Source: Streptomyces sp. NBC_01803
GTDB lineage: Bacteria > Actinomycetota > Actinomycetes > Streptomycetales > Streptomycetaceae
Assembly: GCF_035917415.1 (NCBI RefSeq)
Contig: NZ_CP109073.1
Location: 868,001 to 932,000, forward strand
Length of the DNA stretch: 64,000 nucleotides
Direction of reading: 5' to 3'
Position numbers and translations under genes: made by a program. Below are positions 39,243 to 50,593 of this stretch, in pieces; positions within the stretch are counted from its first letter, which is position 1, and every line of letters begins with the position of its first letter. The notes below the pieces were generated by a model. The model was not told the origin of the DNA. It did no database searches and saw only the letters and a program-made list of their open reading frames with translations.

Positions 39243-41263
39243 TCCCGCGACACCGCCCCGACGCCTCGCTCCGCGCGGACGAACGCGGGGAACTCGTCGG
39301 GGGCGCACTGGACTTCGCGCCAGCCGGGGCCGCTGAGTGGGGGGCAGCCGACCAACGGGGTCCACTCCCCCGCCGGGACGTAGAGCAACCGGCGGCCGTC
39401 CGGCTCGATGACCGGGGCGACGAGCACGTCGTCGCCGAACATGTACTGGAGGTCGGCGTCCCGCGCCGCCCGGTCGTCGGGGAAGGCCAGTGGCATCGGC
39501 CGCATCAGCGGCATGCCCCCGGCGGCGGCCTCCGCGATGTATCCCCGCATCCGGGCGCGCAGCCGGCAGGCCGCGATCGCGGCGCCACGCGCGGGCTCGG
39601 GGTAGGCGGTGGGTTCGCGGCGGCCGACGCCGTGGAACCGCATGATCGGGGTGAACGCCGCCCACTGCGCCCACCGGGCGTACAACTCCGGCTCCACGTC
39701 CGCGAACACGGCGTCCGGCGTCATGGCCGAGCGGAGTTTGGTGGCCAGCTCGTAGGACTCCGGCGTCCAGTAGCCCCCGGCGTCGTGCGTGACGATGGAG
39801 ACGCCACTGAGCGACATGGACAGCACGCCGCGCAGGGTGGAGACCATGCCGCTCCAGGTGGAGGGCAGATCGCCGGCCCAGTGGGCCGGGTCGCGCTGGG
39901 AGCCGGCCGTGCCGGAGCGCGAGATGGAGACGAAGTCGCCCTCGCGGGCGCGCAGGCCGGCCTCGCGCACCGCGTCCTGGTAGATGAGCCCGTAGCTGTT
40001 GCGGCGTTCGATGCCCCGGCTGCCGTCCGCGAAGACGGCGTGGTCCGGGATCTCCTCGCCGAAGTCGGCCAGCACCGCCGCGTTCCCCTCCTCGCGCAGG
40101 GTGCGGGTCAGCCGGTGGTTCCACCACGCCCTGGCCTGGGGGTTGGTGAAGTCCAGGACGTACGTGTCGGGGCTGTCGGCGGTGGCGATGGGTCCGCCGT
40201 CGGGGTCGCGCACCAGGTAGCCCCGGGCCGCCAGTTCGTCGGCGAGCGGGGTGCCGGCCGTGATGTACGGGTTGATCCACAGGCTGGCCCGCACCCCGCG
40301 CTCGGTGAGCGCGCGGGTCCATCCCTCGGGGAACCGGGCCCGGTCCGGGCCGGCCGTCCACGCCGCGTCGTCCAGGACGGATTCGTCCATCCACTCGTCC
40401 ACATGGATGACGTCGACCGGGCAACCGGCCGCCTGGAGCTCGTCCACGGTCCGCACCACCTCGTCGGCGGTGAAGTAGGACGAGCGGCTCATCCACACGC
40501 CGTAGGCCCACTCGGGCAGGGTGCCCGGGCGGCCGGTGAGCGCCTGGTAGCGGTGCTGGATGGTCAGGGCGTCGCCCGCGATGAGGAACAGGTCCAGGCT
40601 CTCGCCGCCGATCTGGACGCACGCGGCCTCGGAATGGGTGGCGCCCAGGTCGGCCACGACCGTGCCGCCCGTGTGCGCGAAGATCCCCCAGCCGGCGTCC
40701 GACCACAGCAGCGGCACGTTGAGGTAGGCGGAGTCACGCCCGGCGGCCCGGCTCTCCTCGGTGTTGCGCAGCCTGCGGCGCCGCCCGCGCAGGTTGATGC
40801 CCTGATAGCTCTCGCCGCCGCCGTAGACGGCCGCGTCGGGGGCCAGGTGGATCGTCTCCACCCAGCAGCCGCCGGGGTGGTCGGGCGAGGGCGCCCGGAA
40901 GCCCGCGCGGAACGGGACGGTATCGGCCTCCGGCTCCGCGAAGCGGCGGTACGTGCCGAAGCGCAGCCCCTGACCGTTGCCCTTGGCGCCGTCCGAGTCC
41001 CACACCGCCCGCACGCCGGGCCCGCTGATCTCCGTCCCGCCGGGCACCCGGGCGAGCCGGGCGGGCCGGTGTTCCAGGTCGAGCAGCATGGGCGAGCCGT
41101 CGTCCGGCGTGCCCGCCGGGGATTCCTGGCGCAGTCGCAGCACGCCCTCCACCGGCACGGTGCACGACACCCGGATGGTCCGGCCGGAGGCGAGCGTCAC
41201 CCGCAGGTGTTCGCTGTCGCCCTCGGGCTCCGCCGCCACGTACGGATCGATGTCCGACCCCAT
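39239..41263 (-). CDS. Glycoside hydrolase family 31 (alpha-xylosidase/alpha-glucosidase-like)
   Basis: This 674-residue enzyme has a beta-sandwich N-terminal domain (YGGGESYQGINLRGRRRRLRNTEE) and a TIM barrel with PLPEWAYGVWMSRSSYF-like, VIHVDEWMDESVLDDAAW, the nucleophile motif ADFGEEIPD and acid/base motif WAGDLPSTW, then SGVSIVTHDAGGYW. The arrangement is close to YicI-type alpha-xylosidases. There is no signal peptide, so it is intracellular. The ATG at 41263 follows GGGAG. No transporter or other sugar gene is adjacent. Confidence 0.9.
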   Translation of the reverse strand: MGSDIDPYVAAEPEGDSEHLRVTLASGRTIRVSCTVPVEGVLRLRQESPAGTPDDGSPMLLDLEHRPARLARVPGGTEISGPGVRAVWDSDGAKGNGQGLRFGTYRRFAEPEADTVPFRAGFRAPSPDHPGGCWVETIHLAPDAAVYGGGESYQGINLRGRRRRLRNTEESRAAGRDSAYLNVPLLWSDAGWGIFAHTGGTVVADLGATHSEAACVQIGGESLDLFLIAGDALTIQHRYQALTGRPGTLPEWAYGVWMSRSSYFTADEVVRTVDELQAAGCPVDVIHVDEWMDESVLDDAAWTAGPDRARFPEGWTRALTERGVRASLWINPYITAGTPLADELAARGYLVRDPDGGPIATADSPDTYVLDFTNPQARAWWNHRLTRTLREEGNAAVLADFGEEIPDHAVFADGSRGIERRNSYGLIYQDAVREAGLRAREGDFVSISRSGTAGSQRDPAHWAGDLPSTWSGMVSTLRGVLSMSLSGVSIVTHDAGGYWTPESYELATKLRSAMTPDAVFADVEPELYARWAQWAAFTPIMRFHGVGRREPTAYPEPARGAAIAACRLRARMRGYIAEAAAGGMPLMRPMPLAFPDDRAARDADLQYMFGDDVLVAPVIEPDGRRLLYVPAGEWTPLVGCPPLSGPGWREVQCAPDEFPAFVRAERGVGAVSRD

Positions 41264-41584
41264 CGGATTCTCCCTGTCCACCACCTGTCGCCCCGTTCCG
41301 AACCCGGGCCGGGTACCCGTGAGTCCGGCGCGAAAACGGAGCCGGTGCCGGGCACGCCGGGCCGGGTGCCCACACCCGGGTGCCGAGCCCGCCCGGGCCG
41401 GGTGCCCGACACGCCCGGGCCGGGCGATCTCAAGGGGCGGGGGCCCGCCGCCGATGACTGGGGCGGACGTGATCGGACTCCCCCGCGTGGTGTGGCCGCC
41501 CGCGCGCTGAGCACTCGGGGCTGGCGGGACCGTCCTCGCACGACCGTACGCATGCCGATCGAACGCCGGGATAGGGGTGACATC
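41264..41584. other. Intergenic region between GH31 and the CNNM pair
   Basis: About 320 bases of GC-rich DNA with repeated GGGCCGGGTGCCC-like segments (near 41353-41410) that can fold. No gene-like frame with an RBS was seen. Divergent promoters for the GH31 gene and the CNNM genes must lie here. Confidence 0.4.
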
Positions 41585-43053
<1,469 letters not shown>

Positions 43054-43057
<4 letters not shown>

Positions 43058-44199
43058 CCGTCGCGCAGCTCGCGCTGGGGGCGCTGACCCTGGTCACCAA
43101 CGCGCTTTTCGTCGGGGGCGAGTTCGCCCTCATCTCGGTGCGCCGCGACCAGATCGAACCGCGCGCCGAGGCCGGTGAACGGCGGGCCCGCACCGTGCTG
43201 TGGGCCCTGCGCCACCTCTCGCCCATGATGGCCACCGCCCAACTCGGCATCACCGTCTCGTCCCTGGTGCTGGGCGCGGTCGCGGAGCCCGCCATCGCCC
43301 ACCTGCTGGAGCCCGTGCTGCACCGCGCCGGGATGCCGGGGGCGCTGGTGCATCCGATCGCGTTCGCCGTCGCCCTCTCGCTGGCCACCTATCTGCACAT
43401 GCTGGTCGGCGAGATGGTGCCGAAGAACGTCGCGCTGGCGGCCCCCGAGCGCTCGGCGCTGCTGCTGGGCCCGGCGCTGGTGGCGGTGACCCGCGCGCTG
43501 CGGCCCGTCGTCTTCGGCATCAACGCCCTGGCCAACGGTCTGCTGCGGCTGCTGCGCGTGGAGCCCAGGGACGAGGTGGCGTCGGTCTTCACCGACGACG
43601 AGTTGGTGCGGCTGGTGCAGGACTCCAGCGACGCGGGGCTGCTGGAGGCCGACGAGAGCGAACGGCTGCGGGACGCGCTGGAGCTGGGCACCCGGACGGT
43701 GGCGGAGATCGTGGTGCCGGTGAGCCGGATGGTGACCGTGGACCACCGGGTCACGCCCCGGCGGTTGGAGCGGGTCTCGGCGCTCTCCGGGTACTCCCGC
43801 TTCCCGGTCACCGCGCCCGGCTCGGCGGTGCTGGGCTTCCTGCACGTCAAGGACGCGCTGGGCGCGGCGGCCCGCGACCGGCCGTTTCCCCGGGAGGCCC
43901 TGCACCCGGTGGTGCGGGTGCGACCGGAGACCCTGCTGGATGACGCGCTGACCGCCATGCGCGGCGCCCAGACGCATCTGGCCGCCGTGACGAGCGGCAG
44001 GGGGACGCTGCTCGGGTTCGTGGCGATGGAGGACGTCCTGGCGGAGCTGGTCGGCCGCTCCGCGCCCGATTCATCCCATACATCCCGATTATCTCCGCCG
44101 GTCGTCGGGTACGCGGGACCGGAAGATACGAAGGATCGACGAACGACCGGAGGACGACCATGGGTAAGCCCAACCCCATCGACGTGCAGAAGGCCCTGA
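43054..44199 (+). CDS. Second CNNM/CorC-type membrane transporter
   Basis: This 381-residue paralogue of the upstream protein has the DUF21 domain (TNALFVGGEFALISVRRDQIE, VGEMVPKNVALAAPER) and CBS pair (VPVSRMVTVDHRVTPRRLE, YSRFPVTAPGSAVLGFLHVKDAL, TLLGFVAMEDVLAELVG), but it lacks a CorC_HlyC domain. After ELVGRS the frame continues about 45 residues of unbiased sequence and overlaps the next gene by 40 bases, so the 3' end looks altered. Tandem CNNM genes with a complete and a shortened member commonly occur together and may heterodimerise. Confidence 0.88.
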
Positions 44200-44351
44200 A
44201 GGACATCAACTACCCCACCGACAAGAAGTCGGTGGTGAAGCAGGCCAAGAAGAACGGCGCGGACAAGGAGCTGGTGGACAAGTTCTCCGACCTGAAGAAG
44301 GACCGCTTCGACGGGCCCGATGACGTCGAGAAGGCGATCTTCAGGTCCTAG
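44160..44351 (+). CDS. DUF2795 small protein
   Basis: This 63-residue protein reads NPIDVQKALKDINYPTDKKSVVKQAKKNGADKELVDKFSDLKKDRFDGPDDVEKAIF, a DUF2795-type small helical domain. The strong GGAGG RBS lies just upstream of the ATG. Codon use is C/G-rich with many AAG codons, typical of highly expressed small stress proteins. It is followed three bases later by an SDR gene. Confidence 0.9.
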   Translation: MGKPNPIDVQKALKDINYPTDKKSVVKQAKKNGADKELVDKFSDLKKDRFDGPDDVEKAIFRS

Positions 44352-44353
44352 CC

Positions 44354-45157
44354 ATGACGACGACACCCAGCGCGCCCGTCGCCGTCGTGACGGGAGCGGA
44401 TTCCGGAATCGGCCGGGCCACCGCCGTGCGGCTGGCCCGGCTGGGCATGGATGTCGGCATCACCTGGCACACGGACCGGGCGGGCGCCGAGGAGACCGCC
44501 GCCGAGGTGGCGAAGGAGGGCCGGCGCGCCGAGACCGAACACCTGGACCTGACCGGGCCGCCGGCGGCGGCCGATGTCGTGGACCGGCTCGCCGACCGCC
44601 TCGGCGGCATCGACGCGCTGGTCAACAACGCCGGCACGGGCACCGCGACGCCGTTCACCGAGATCGCCCCGGACACGCTCCGGCACGTGCTGGACGTCGA
44701 CCTGATCGGCCCGTTCCTGTGCGGGCAGCGGGCGGCCCGGCGCATGATCGCCCAGGGCCGGGGCGGGCGGATCATCAACGTGACCAGCGTCCACGAGCAC
44801 CAGCCGAAGGTGGGCGCCGCGCCGTACTGCGCGGCCAAGGGCGGCCTCGGACTGCTCACCCAGGTCATGGCCCTGGAGCTGGCGGAGCACGGCATCCTGG
44901 TGAACTCGGTGGCCCCCGGCGAGATCGCCACTCCGATGACGGGCCAGGAGGACACCGACGTGCGGACCGAACCCCGCCCCGGCGTCCCGCTGGGCCGGCC
45001 GGGCGACGCCCGGGAGGTCGCGGAGGTGATCGCCTTCCTGGCCGGCGACACCGGCTCGTACGTCACCGGCGCGTCCTGGACGGTGGACGGCGGCATGACC
45101 CGCATGGGCCCGATGGCCGGCTCCGGCCTGCGCGACGACTCCTGGCGCCGCGTCTAG
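44354..45157 (+). CDS. Short-chain dehydrogenase/reductase
   Basis: This 267-residue classical SDR has TGADSGIG, NNAG, the catalytic Tyr158-Lys162 pair (YCAAK), the GxEIATPM segment and the family end (SYVTGASWTVDGGM). It is close to glucose-1-dehydrogenase/FabG-like SDRs. It lies three bases after the DUF2795 gene and is probably co-transcribed. Substrate unknown. Confidence 0.92.
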   Translation: MTTTPSAPVAVVTGADSGIGRATAVRLARLGMDVGITWHTDRAGAEETAAEVAKEGRRAETEHLDLTGPPAAADVVDRLADRLGGIDALVNNAGTGTATPFTEIAPDTLRHVLDVDLIGPFLCGQRAARRMIAQGRGGRIINVTSVHEHQPKVGAAPYCAAKGGLGLLTQVMALELAEHGILVNSVAPGEIATPMTGQEDTDVRTEPRPGVPLGRPGDAREVAEVIAFLAGDTGSYVTGASWTVDGGMTRMGPMAGSGLRDDSWRRV

Positions 45158-45243
45158 GGCTCCGCCGCGAGCGCTGGGCCAACGCCCCGGCCGAAGCGAC
45201 AAGAGCCGTGGGTCCACATGTCCCAGCACCCCCGGCACGAGCC

Positions 45244-45271
45244 CGCTGCCCCGCCGATCGGCGGGGCAGCG
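45244..45271. terminator. 28-bp perfect palindrome between convergent genes
   Basis: Each arm reads CGCTGCCCCGCCGA up to the centre, with no mismatches across 28 bases and no spacer. It sits between the convergent SDR and MFS genes, 87 bases after one stop and 20 after the other. Hairpin terminators in both directions are likely. A perfect palindrome of this length could also extrude as a cruciform. Confidence 0.7.
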
Positions 45272-45290
45272 CAGGCGTCGGGCGAGTTGG

Positions 45291-46643
45291 TCAGGCCACC
45301 GCGGTGAGGTCGGCGGCGTGGGTGGGGGCCGGGACCGGTGTGACGCGGGCGGCTTCGGCCGGGCGGGCGTGGGCCAGCAGGCCGGCTCCGGCGGCCGTCG
45401 CGATGACCACACCGCCGATGACCAGCGCGGCACGGGCGCCGGCCAGCTCCATCAGCAGGCCGATCAGCGGCGGGCCGATCAGGCCCCAGCCGGTGCTCAT
45501 GCTCCGCCACACACCCAGCACGCGACCGCGCATGGCGGCCGGCGGGTCCGTCTGGAGAACGGTGGTGCCCGCCGTGTCGGAGACCGACTCGACCACGGCC
45601 ATCGGGATCACCAGCAGGATCAGCAGCCCCAGCGTCGGGGACAGCCCGGCGGCGATCTGGAGCAGGGCGCCGGCGGCGGCCATCGCCGCGACCAGCCGCA
45701 CGGACGGGCGCTGGAGCATACCCGCGAGTACGGCGCCGCCGATGCCGCCGATGGCCAGGGCGGTGGAGACGGTGCCGAAGGCCCCGGCACCGGCCGCCAG
45801 CGGGCCGGTCACCAGCACCGCGAGCGTCAGTGTGTAGTTCCGCCCGAACACGGCGCTCAGCCCGGTGATCGCGGCCAGCGCGACCAGGCGCGGACGGCCC
45901 AGGAAGAACCGCAGCCCCTCCCGCGCGCCCAGCCCTTCCCGCACGGGCTTGGCCTCGGACGCCTCGGCCGGCCGTGCGGACGCCTCGGCCGGCCGTGCGG
46001 GCGCCTCGGACGCCGCCTCGGTCGGCTTGTCCACCAGGCGGAGGAACGGGATGACGGCGGCGACGAAGGCGAAGGACAGCCCGTTGGCGACAAACGCGGA
46101 CGCGGTGCCGAAGACCACCACCGCGACCCCGGCCAGGGCGGTGCCGGCCAGCCGGCCGACGCTGTGCACGGCGGAGCCCAGCGCGATGGCCGAGGGGACG
46201 TCCCGGGTGGGCACCAGGTCGTTGCCCAGCAGCGAACAGGCCGGGGCGTCCACGGTGGCGATCACGCCGGTGACGGCGGCGAGCACCAACAGCGCGGGCA
46301 CGTTGAGCAGCCCGAACGCCACCAGGGCGGCCGTGGCGAAGGCGACCAGGGCCAGCGCGGCCTGACTGAGCGCCGCGGTGAGCTTGCGCGGCCAGGCGTC
46401 GACGGCGGCGCCGCCGATCAGCCCGAGCAGCAGCCCCGGCCCGGCCTGGACGGCCATCGAGACACCGGTCGTCGCGGCGGAGCCGGTGACCTGGAGCACC
46501 AGCAGGTTCTGGACGGTGAGCTGCATCCAGGTGCCGGCGTTGGACAGGAGGTTGGCCAGGGACCACCAGCGCATGCTGGGGTGGCTCAGACAGCGCCAGG
46601 GGCTGCGGCGGGCGGCGGGCCGAGCGGAGGTGAGTGCAGGCAT
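45291..46643 (-). CDS. MFS transporter (EntS/MFS_3-type exporter)
   Basis: This 450-residue membrane protein has the MFS_3-type opening (RWWSLANLLSNAGTWMQLTVQNLLVLQVTGSAATTGVSMAVQAGPGLLLGLIGG), twelve predicted helices and the central loop repeat APARPAEASARPAEASEAK, encoded by a 24-base tandem repeat. A second half (GFGTVSTALAIGGIGGAVLAG...) follows. Members export siderophores, drugs or other small molecules. The ATG at 46643 has no RBS; upstream is a polypyrimidine tract. No biosynthetic gene is adjacent. Confidence 0.85.
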   Translation of the reverse strand: MPALTSARPAARRSPWRCLSHPSMRWWSLANLLSNAGTWMQLTVQNLLVLQVTGSAATTGVSMAVQAGPGLLLGLIGGAAVDAWPRKLTAALSQAALALVAFATAALVAFGLLNVPALLVLAAVTGVIATVDAPACSLLGNDLVPTRDVPSAIALGSAVHSVGRLAGTALAGVAVVVFGTASAFVANGLSFAFVAAVIPFLRLVDKPTEAASEAPARPAEASARPAEASEAKPVREGLGAREGLRFFLGRPRLVALAAITGLSAVFGRNYTLTLAVLVTGPLAAGAGAFGTVSTALAIGGIGGAVLAGMLQRPSVRLVAAMAAAGALLQIAAGLSPTLGLLILLVIPMAVVESVSDTAGTTVLQTDPPAAMRGRVLGVWRSMSTGWGLIGPPLIGLLMELAGARAALVIGGVVIATAAGAGLLAHARPAEAARVTPVPAPTHAADLTAVA

Positions 46644-46649
46644 GAAAAA

Positions 46650-46676
46650 GGGGGGGTGGGGGGAAGAGGGAGAGAG
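46650..46676 (+). other. G-rich tract upstream of the MFS gene
   Basis: GGGGGGG T GGGGGG AAGAGGG lies immediately ahead of the MFS start codon on the opposite strand. It could form a G-quadruplex or act as a polypyrimidine leader in the mRNA. No RBS is visible in its place. Confidence 0.4.
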
Positions 46677-46872
46677 CGCCGGCGCCGTGCGGCGCCCGGC
46701 GGCGATGCCCACCATGACAGAGCGGACCCCCGCCGGGAAGTCCAAGATCACCGACGGGGGTCACCGGGGGGCCGCGTCCCTTGTCCCACCTGGCCTTCAG
46801 CCCGGTGAGTGCCCTTGCTCACACGCGGTCCGCGAAGGCTCGCGGCGGGCCGGCGCGGGGCCGCGGGGCGGC

Positions 46873-48051
46873 TCAGGGCCGCATCAGGATCTTCCCCGCG
46901 TCCTTGTGCTGGAACATCTGGTAGGCGTCGGCCGCCCGCGCCAGCGGCAGATGGTGGGTGGCGAAGCCGTCCACGCCCAGGGGGTCGTCGTCACCCGCCA
47001 GCAGCGGCAGGATGTCCGGCACCCAGCGCCGCACGTTGGCCTGACCCATGCGGAGCTGGATCTGCTTGTCGAACATCGTCAGCATCGGCATCGGATCGGC
47101 CATGCCGCCGTAGACCCCGCTGAGCGAGATCGTGCCGCCGCGCCGCACCAAATCGATGGCCGTGTAGAGGGCCGACAGCCGGTCGACGCCGACCCGGGAG
47201 GCGAGCCTCTCGGCGATCTTGGCCGGCATCAGCCCGGCGAAGTCCTGGAGCATCTTGTTGGCCGTGCTGCCGTGCGCCTCCATGCCCACCGCGTCGATCA
47301 CCGAGTCGGCGCCGCGCCCGGCCGTGCGGTCGCGCACGGCGGTGGCGATGTCGTCGTGCTCGGTCAGGTCCAGGGTGGCCACGCCCCGGGAGCGGGCGCG
47401 GGCCAGCCGCTCGGGCACCAAGTCGATGCCGATGACCTGCTCGGCGCCCTGGTGCAGCGCGATGCGGCAGCACATGTCGCCGATGGGGCCGAGGCCGAGG
47501 ACGACGAGCGTGCCGTTCTTGGGCACGTCGGCGTAGGCGACGGCCTGCCAGGCGGTGGGCAGCACGTCGGAGACGTAGACGTAGCGGTCGTCGGGGACGC
47601 CCTCCGGCACCCTGATCGGTCCATAGTGGGCCTGCGGCACCCGCAGGTACTCCGCCTGGGCGCCCGGCACGGCTCCGTACAGCTTGGTGTAGCCGAACAG
47701 CCGGGCGCCCATGTCGTGCTCCCTGACCTGCGTCGTCTCGCACTGGGTCTGGAGCCCGCGCTCGCACATGAAGCACGAGCCGCAGGCGATCTGGAACGGC
47801 ACCACCACGCGGTCGCCGGGGGCGAGGTCGGTGACTTCGGAGCCGACCTCCTCCACCACACCTATCGGCTCGTGGCCGAGGATGTCGCCCGGGGTCATGA
47901 ACGGTGACAGCACCTCGTAAAGGTGCAGGTCGGAGCCACACAGACCGGTGGAGGTGATGCGGATCACCGCGTCCGTGGGCTCCTGGATCACCGGGTCGGG
48001 CACGTCCTCGACCCGCACATCGCGCTTGCCGTGCCACACCACAGCCTTCAT
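46873..48051 (-). CDS. Zinc-dependent alcohol/formaldehyde dehydrogenase-like protein
   Basis: This 392-residue medium-chain dehydrogenase has catalytic zinc motif GLCGSDLH and GHEPIG, a structural-zinc cysteine set CGSCFMCERGLQTQC, NAD motif VLGLGPIGDMC, and IDLVPERLARA. The layout matches glutathione-independent formaldehyde dehydrogenase-like and other threonine-type ADHs. ATG at 48051. It is probably a separate transcription unit from the oxidase genes further right. Confidence 0.9.
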   Translation of the reverse strand: MKAVVWHGKRDVRVEDVPDPVIQEPTDAVIRITSTGLCGSDLHLYEVLSPFMTPGDILGHEPIGVVEEVGSEVTDLAPGDRVVVPFQIACGSCFMCERGLQTQCETTQVREHDMGARLFGYTKLYGAVPGAQAEYLRVPQAHYGPIRVPEGVPDDRYVYVSDVLPTAWQAVAYADVPKNGTLVVLGLGPIGDMCCRIALHQGAEQVIGIDLVPERLARARSRGVATLDLTEHDDIATAVRDRTAGRGADSVIDAVGMEAHGSTANKMLQDFAGLMPAKIAERLASRVGVDRLSALYTAIDLVRRGGTISLSGVYGGMADPMPMLTMFDKQIQLRMGQANVRRWVPDILPLLAGDDDPLGVDGFATHHLPLARAADAYQMFQHKDAGKILMRP

Positions 48052-48113
48052 GGGGACTCACCTCCGGTCGGATACGGAACGCGAGTACCCGGCTCAGTGG
48101 TGTCACACCCGCC

Positions 48114-48473
48114 TCAGCTCCGGGCGGCGACCAGCAGCAGGCCGGCCGACAGGCTGACGGCGGCCAGCAGGACGCAGCCGGCCGCGCAGAGCAGCCGGTG
48201 CCGCAGCTCCCGGTAACGGGTGGTGTACTCCGACTCCAGGACGCGGCAGCGGTCGGCGACGCCGGCCAGGACGCGGCGGGCCAGCCGGATGCGGTCCTCG
48301 GCGTACCGGGTGGTGAGCTCCGCGCGCTGGGCGTCCGTGAGCCAGGGCAGCGCGTCGGCGAACGCCGCCGCCTCGGCGCGGGCGTTGCTCAGCTCGGCCT
48401 GCCAGAGCAGATAGCCCTCCAGCTGGGCGATGCCCTCTGCGGCGTCGTCCCGCCGCTGATGCGTGGCGCGCAT
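48114..48473 (-). CDS. Small membrane protein next to cytochrome oxidase subunit I
   Basis: This 119-residue protein has a long predicted coiled-coil or helical cytosolic part (EGIAQLEGYLLWQAELSNARAEAAAFADALPWLTDAQRAELTTRYAEDRIRLARRVLAG) followed by one C-terminal membrane helix (LLCAAGCVLLAAVSLSAGLLLV). Its ATG lies one base after the ctaD stop, so it is translationally linked. I do not recognise a family; it may be an assembly or accessory factor for the oxidase. Confidence 0.7.
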   Translation of the reverse strand: MRATHQRRDDAAEGIAQLEGYLLWQAELSNARAEAAAFADALPWLTDAQRAELTTRYAEDRIRLARRVLAGVADRCRVLESEYTTRYRELRHRLLCAAGCVLLAAVSLSAGLLLVAARS

Positions 48474-48474
48474 G

Positions 48475-50193
48475 TCAGCTCTCCCGGGTGCCGGGCGCCT
48501 CGGAGACGGACTCCGCGACATCGCGGCGCCCGGTCTGCCGTGCCTGGTCCAGCGCGGTGATGCCCGGGTGGTGCAGGTCGAACGCGGGGGCCTCGGAGCG
48601 GATGCGCGGCAGCGAGACGAAGTTGTGGCGCGGCGGCGGACAGGAGGTGGCCCATTCCAGGGAACGGCCGAACCCCCAGGGGTCGTCCTCCTCGATCTTC
48701 GGCGCGTACTTGGCGGTCTTCCAGACGTTGTAGACGAACGGCAGCGTGGACAGGCCGAGGAGGAAGGCGCCGATGCTGGAGACCATGTTGAGCGCGGTGA
48801 AGCCGTCCGCCGCCAAGTAGTCCACGTACCGCCGGGGCATGCCCTCGGCGCCCAGCCAGTGGTGGACCAGGAACGTGCCGTGGAAGCCGGTGAACAGCGT
48901 CCAGAAGTGGATCTTCCCGAGCCGCTCGTCGAGCCGGGTGCCGGTGAACTTCGGCCACCAGAAGTGGAATCCGGCGAACATCGCGAAGACGACCGTGCCG
49001 AACACCACGTAGTGGAAGTGGGCGACCACGAAATAGCTGTCCGTGACGTGGAAGTCGAGCGGCGGGGAGGCGAGCAGCACGCCCGTGAGGCCGCCGAAGA
49101 GGAAGGTGACCAGGAAGCCGACGCACCACAGCATGGGCGTCTCGAAGGAGAGCGATCCCTTCCACATGGTGCCGATCCAGTTGAAGAACTTCACGCCGGT
49201 CGGCACCGCGATGAGGAAGGAGAGCAGGGAGAAGAACGGCAGCAACACGGCCCCGGTGGCGAACATGTGGTGCGCCCAGACCGTCATCGACAGGCCGGTG
49301 ATCGCGATGGTCGCGCCGACCAGGCCGATGTAGCCGAAGATCGGCTTGCGGGCGAAGACCGGGATGATCTCAGTGATGATGCCGAAGAACGGCAGCGCGA
49401 TGATGTAGACCTCCGGATGGCCGAAGAACCAGAAGAGGTGCTGCCACAGGAGGGCACCGCCGTTCGCCGCGTCGAAGATGTTCGCGCCGAAGAGCCGGTC
49501 GGCGGCCAGCCCGAACAGGGCGGCGGCGAGCACCGGGAAGGCCAGCAGCACCAGCACGCTGGTGAGCAGGATGTTCCAGGTGAAGATCGGCATCCGGAAC
49601 ATCGTCATGCCGGGCGCGCGCATGCAGATGATCGTGGTGATGAAGTTGACCGCGCCGAGGATGGTGCCGAAGCCGGAGAGGGCCAGGCCCATGATCCACA
49701 TGTCGGCGCCCAGGCTCGGCGTGTGCGTGCGGTCGTTGAGCGGGCTGTAGGCGAACCAGCCGAAGTCGGCGGCGCCCTGGGGGGTGAGGAAGGAGCTGAC
49801 GACGAGCAGCCCGCCGAAGAGGTACATCCAGTAGGCCAGCATGTTCAGCCGGGGGAACGCCACGTCGGGAGCGCCGATCTGCAACGGCATGATGGCGTTG
49901 GCGAACCCGGCGAACAGCGGGGTGGCGAACAGCAGCATCATGATCGAGCCGTGCATGGTGAACGACTGGTTGTACTGCTCGGCGGAGAGCAACTGCACGC
50001 CTGGACGGGCCAGTTCGATGCGCATGCCCATCGCGAGCGCACCGCCGACGATGAAGAAGAGGAAGGAAGTGATCAGGTACATCGAGCCGATCTTCTTGTG
50101 GTCGGTGGTGGTCAGCCACGCGACGACGATCTGCCCGGTGGTCCTGGGCTCTTGGGGGGGCTTCGCGGTCCGCGGTGCGGTGAGGGTCGCCAT
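48475..50193 (-). CDS. ctaD: Cytochrome c oxidase subunit I (aa3-type)
   Basis: This 572-residue membrane protein has about 12 helices and all haem-copper ligands: TMHGSIMM (low-spin haem), the WFFGHPEVY pair of CuB His and cross-linked Tyr, WAHHMF (two CuB His), and VAHFHYVV (both haem irons). The ATG follows AAAGGA. It stands alone, without ctaC, ctaE, ctaF or qcr genes, so it is probably a second copy of a gene otherwise in the qcr-cta locus. The location in a stress-related region suggests conditional use. Confidence 0.94.
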   Translation of the reverse strand: MATLTAPRTAKPPQEPRTTGQIVVAWLTTTDHKKIGSMYLITSFLFFIVGGALAMGMRIELARPGVQLLSAEQYNQSFTMHGSIMMLLFATPLFAGFANAIMPLQIGAPDVAFPRLNMLAYWMYLFGGLLVVSSFLTPQGAADFGWFAYSPLNDRTHTPSLGADMWIMGLALSGFGTILGAVNFITTIICMRAPGMTMFRMPIFTWNILLTSVLVLLAFPVLAAALFGLAADRLFGANIFDAANGGALLWQHLFWFFGHPEVYIIALPFFGIITEIIPVFARKPIFGYIGLVGATIAITGLSMTVWAHHMFATGAVLLPFFSLLSFLIAVPTGVKFFNWIGTMWKGSLSFETPMLWCVGFLVTFLFGGLTGVLLASPPLDFHVTDSYFVVAHFHYVVFGTVVFAMFAGFHFWWPKFTGTRLDERLGKIHFWTLFTGFHGTFLVHHWLGAEGMPRRYVDYLAADGFTALNMVSSIGAFLLGLSTLPFVYNVWKTAKYAPKIEEDDPWGFGRSLEWATSCPPPRHNFVSLPRIRSEAPAFDLHHPGITALDQARQTGRRDVAESVSEAPGTRES

Positions 50194-50593
50194 GGACGGT
50201 CCTTTCGGTGACTCGCGGCCCGTTGTACCGACGGGGGAGCGCGGCGCGCGGGTATGACTCCTTCGTGGGCGTGTACACACGCCGCGCTGCCACCGGGCCG
50301 GCCGGGCGGCCCCGGGCGGCCGGGTCAGCTCTTCTCGCCCATGGCCTTCTGTTCGACGGCGCCGAGGACATGGTGGCCGACCGTCTCGCCGAGGGGAGGC
50401 GGCCGAGGAGACGCTCGGCGACCTCGACGCCAGGGACCCGGAGGACGCCGGATTCCTGCCGCGGCTGCGGGAGTCGCCGCGGATCCCCACAGGTCGAAGC
50501 GATCGATCACGGTGGTGTGGGCTCGGGAGTTTGGCACCCCGTCCCCGCGCCGCGCGAACGCTGACGAGTCAACACCCCCGGGGAGGCCCACCG
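50194..50593. other. Region upstream of ctaD holding a hemerythrin-like gene relic
   Basis: About 400 bases. The ctaD promoter must lie near 50194-50290, where GGCGTG/CACGCC forms an inverted repeat around TACA (about 50268-50283). Bases 50353-50475 carry a gene relic described separately. No intact gene is seen. Confidence 0.5.
50353..50475 (+). pseudogene. Internal fragment of a hemerythrin-domain gene (frameshifted)
   Basis: One frame reads [14 protein letters not shown] and, after a shift of frame near 50394, [26 protein letters not shown]. Joined, this matches the second half of Streptomyces hemerythrin-like proteins, which have GEEMVRRRLAEE...EETLKELDGMDPEDPAF as I recall them. No start, metal-binding HxxxE/HxxxH set or stop is in place. 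It is a relic. Confidence 0.5.

Noticed and set aside
37199..41584. A plus-strand open frame of more than 1,400 codons running in from 37.2 kb to the CNNM start
   Set aside because: It is a stop-free shadow of the DNA ligase, kinase and (opposite-strand) GH31 genes. Only the last part, from 41585, has the CNNM domain and an RBS.
46650..46676. The G-rich tract as a confident G-quadruplex regulator
   Set aside because: It fits a loose pattern only, and such tracts are common in GC-rich intergenic DNA. Listed at low confidence.
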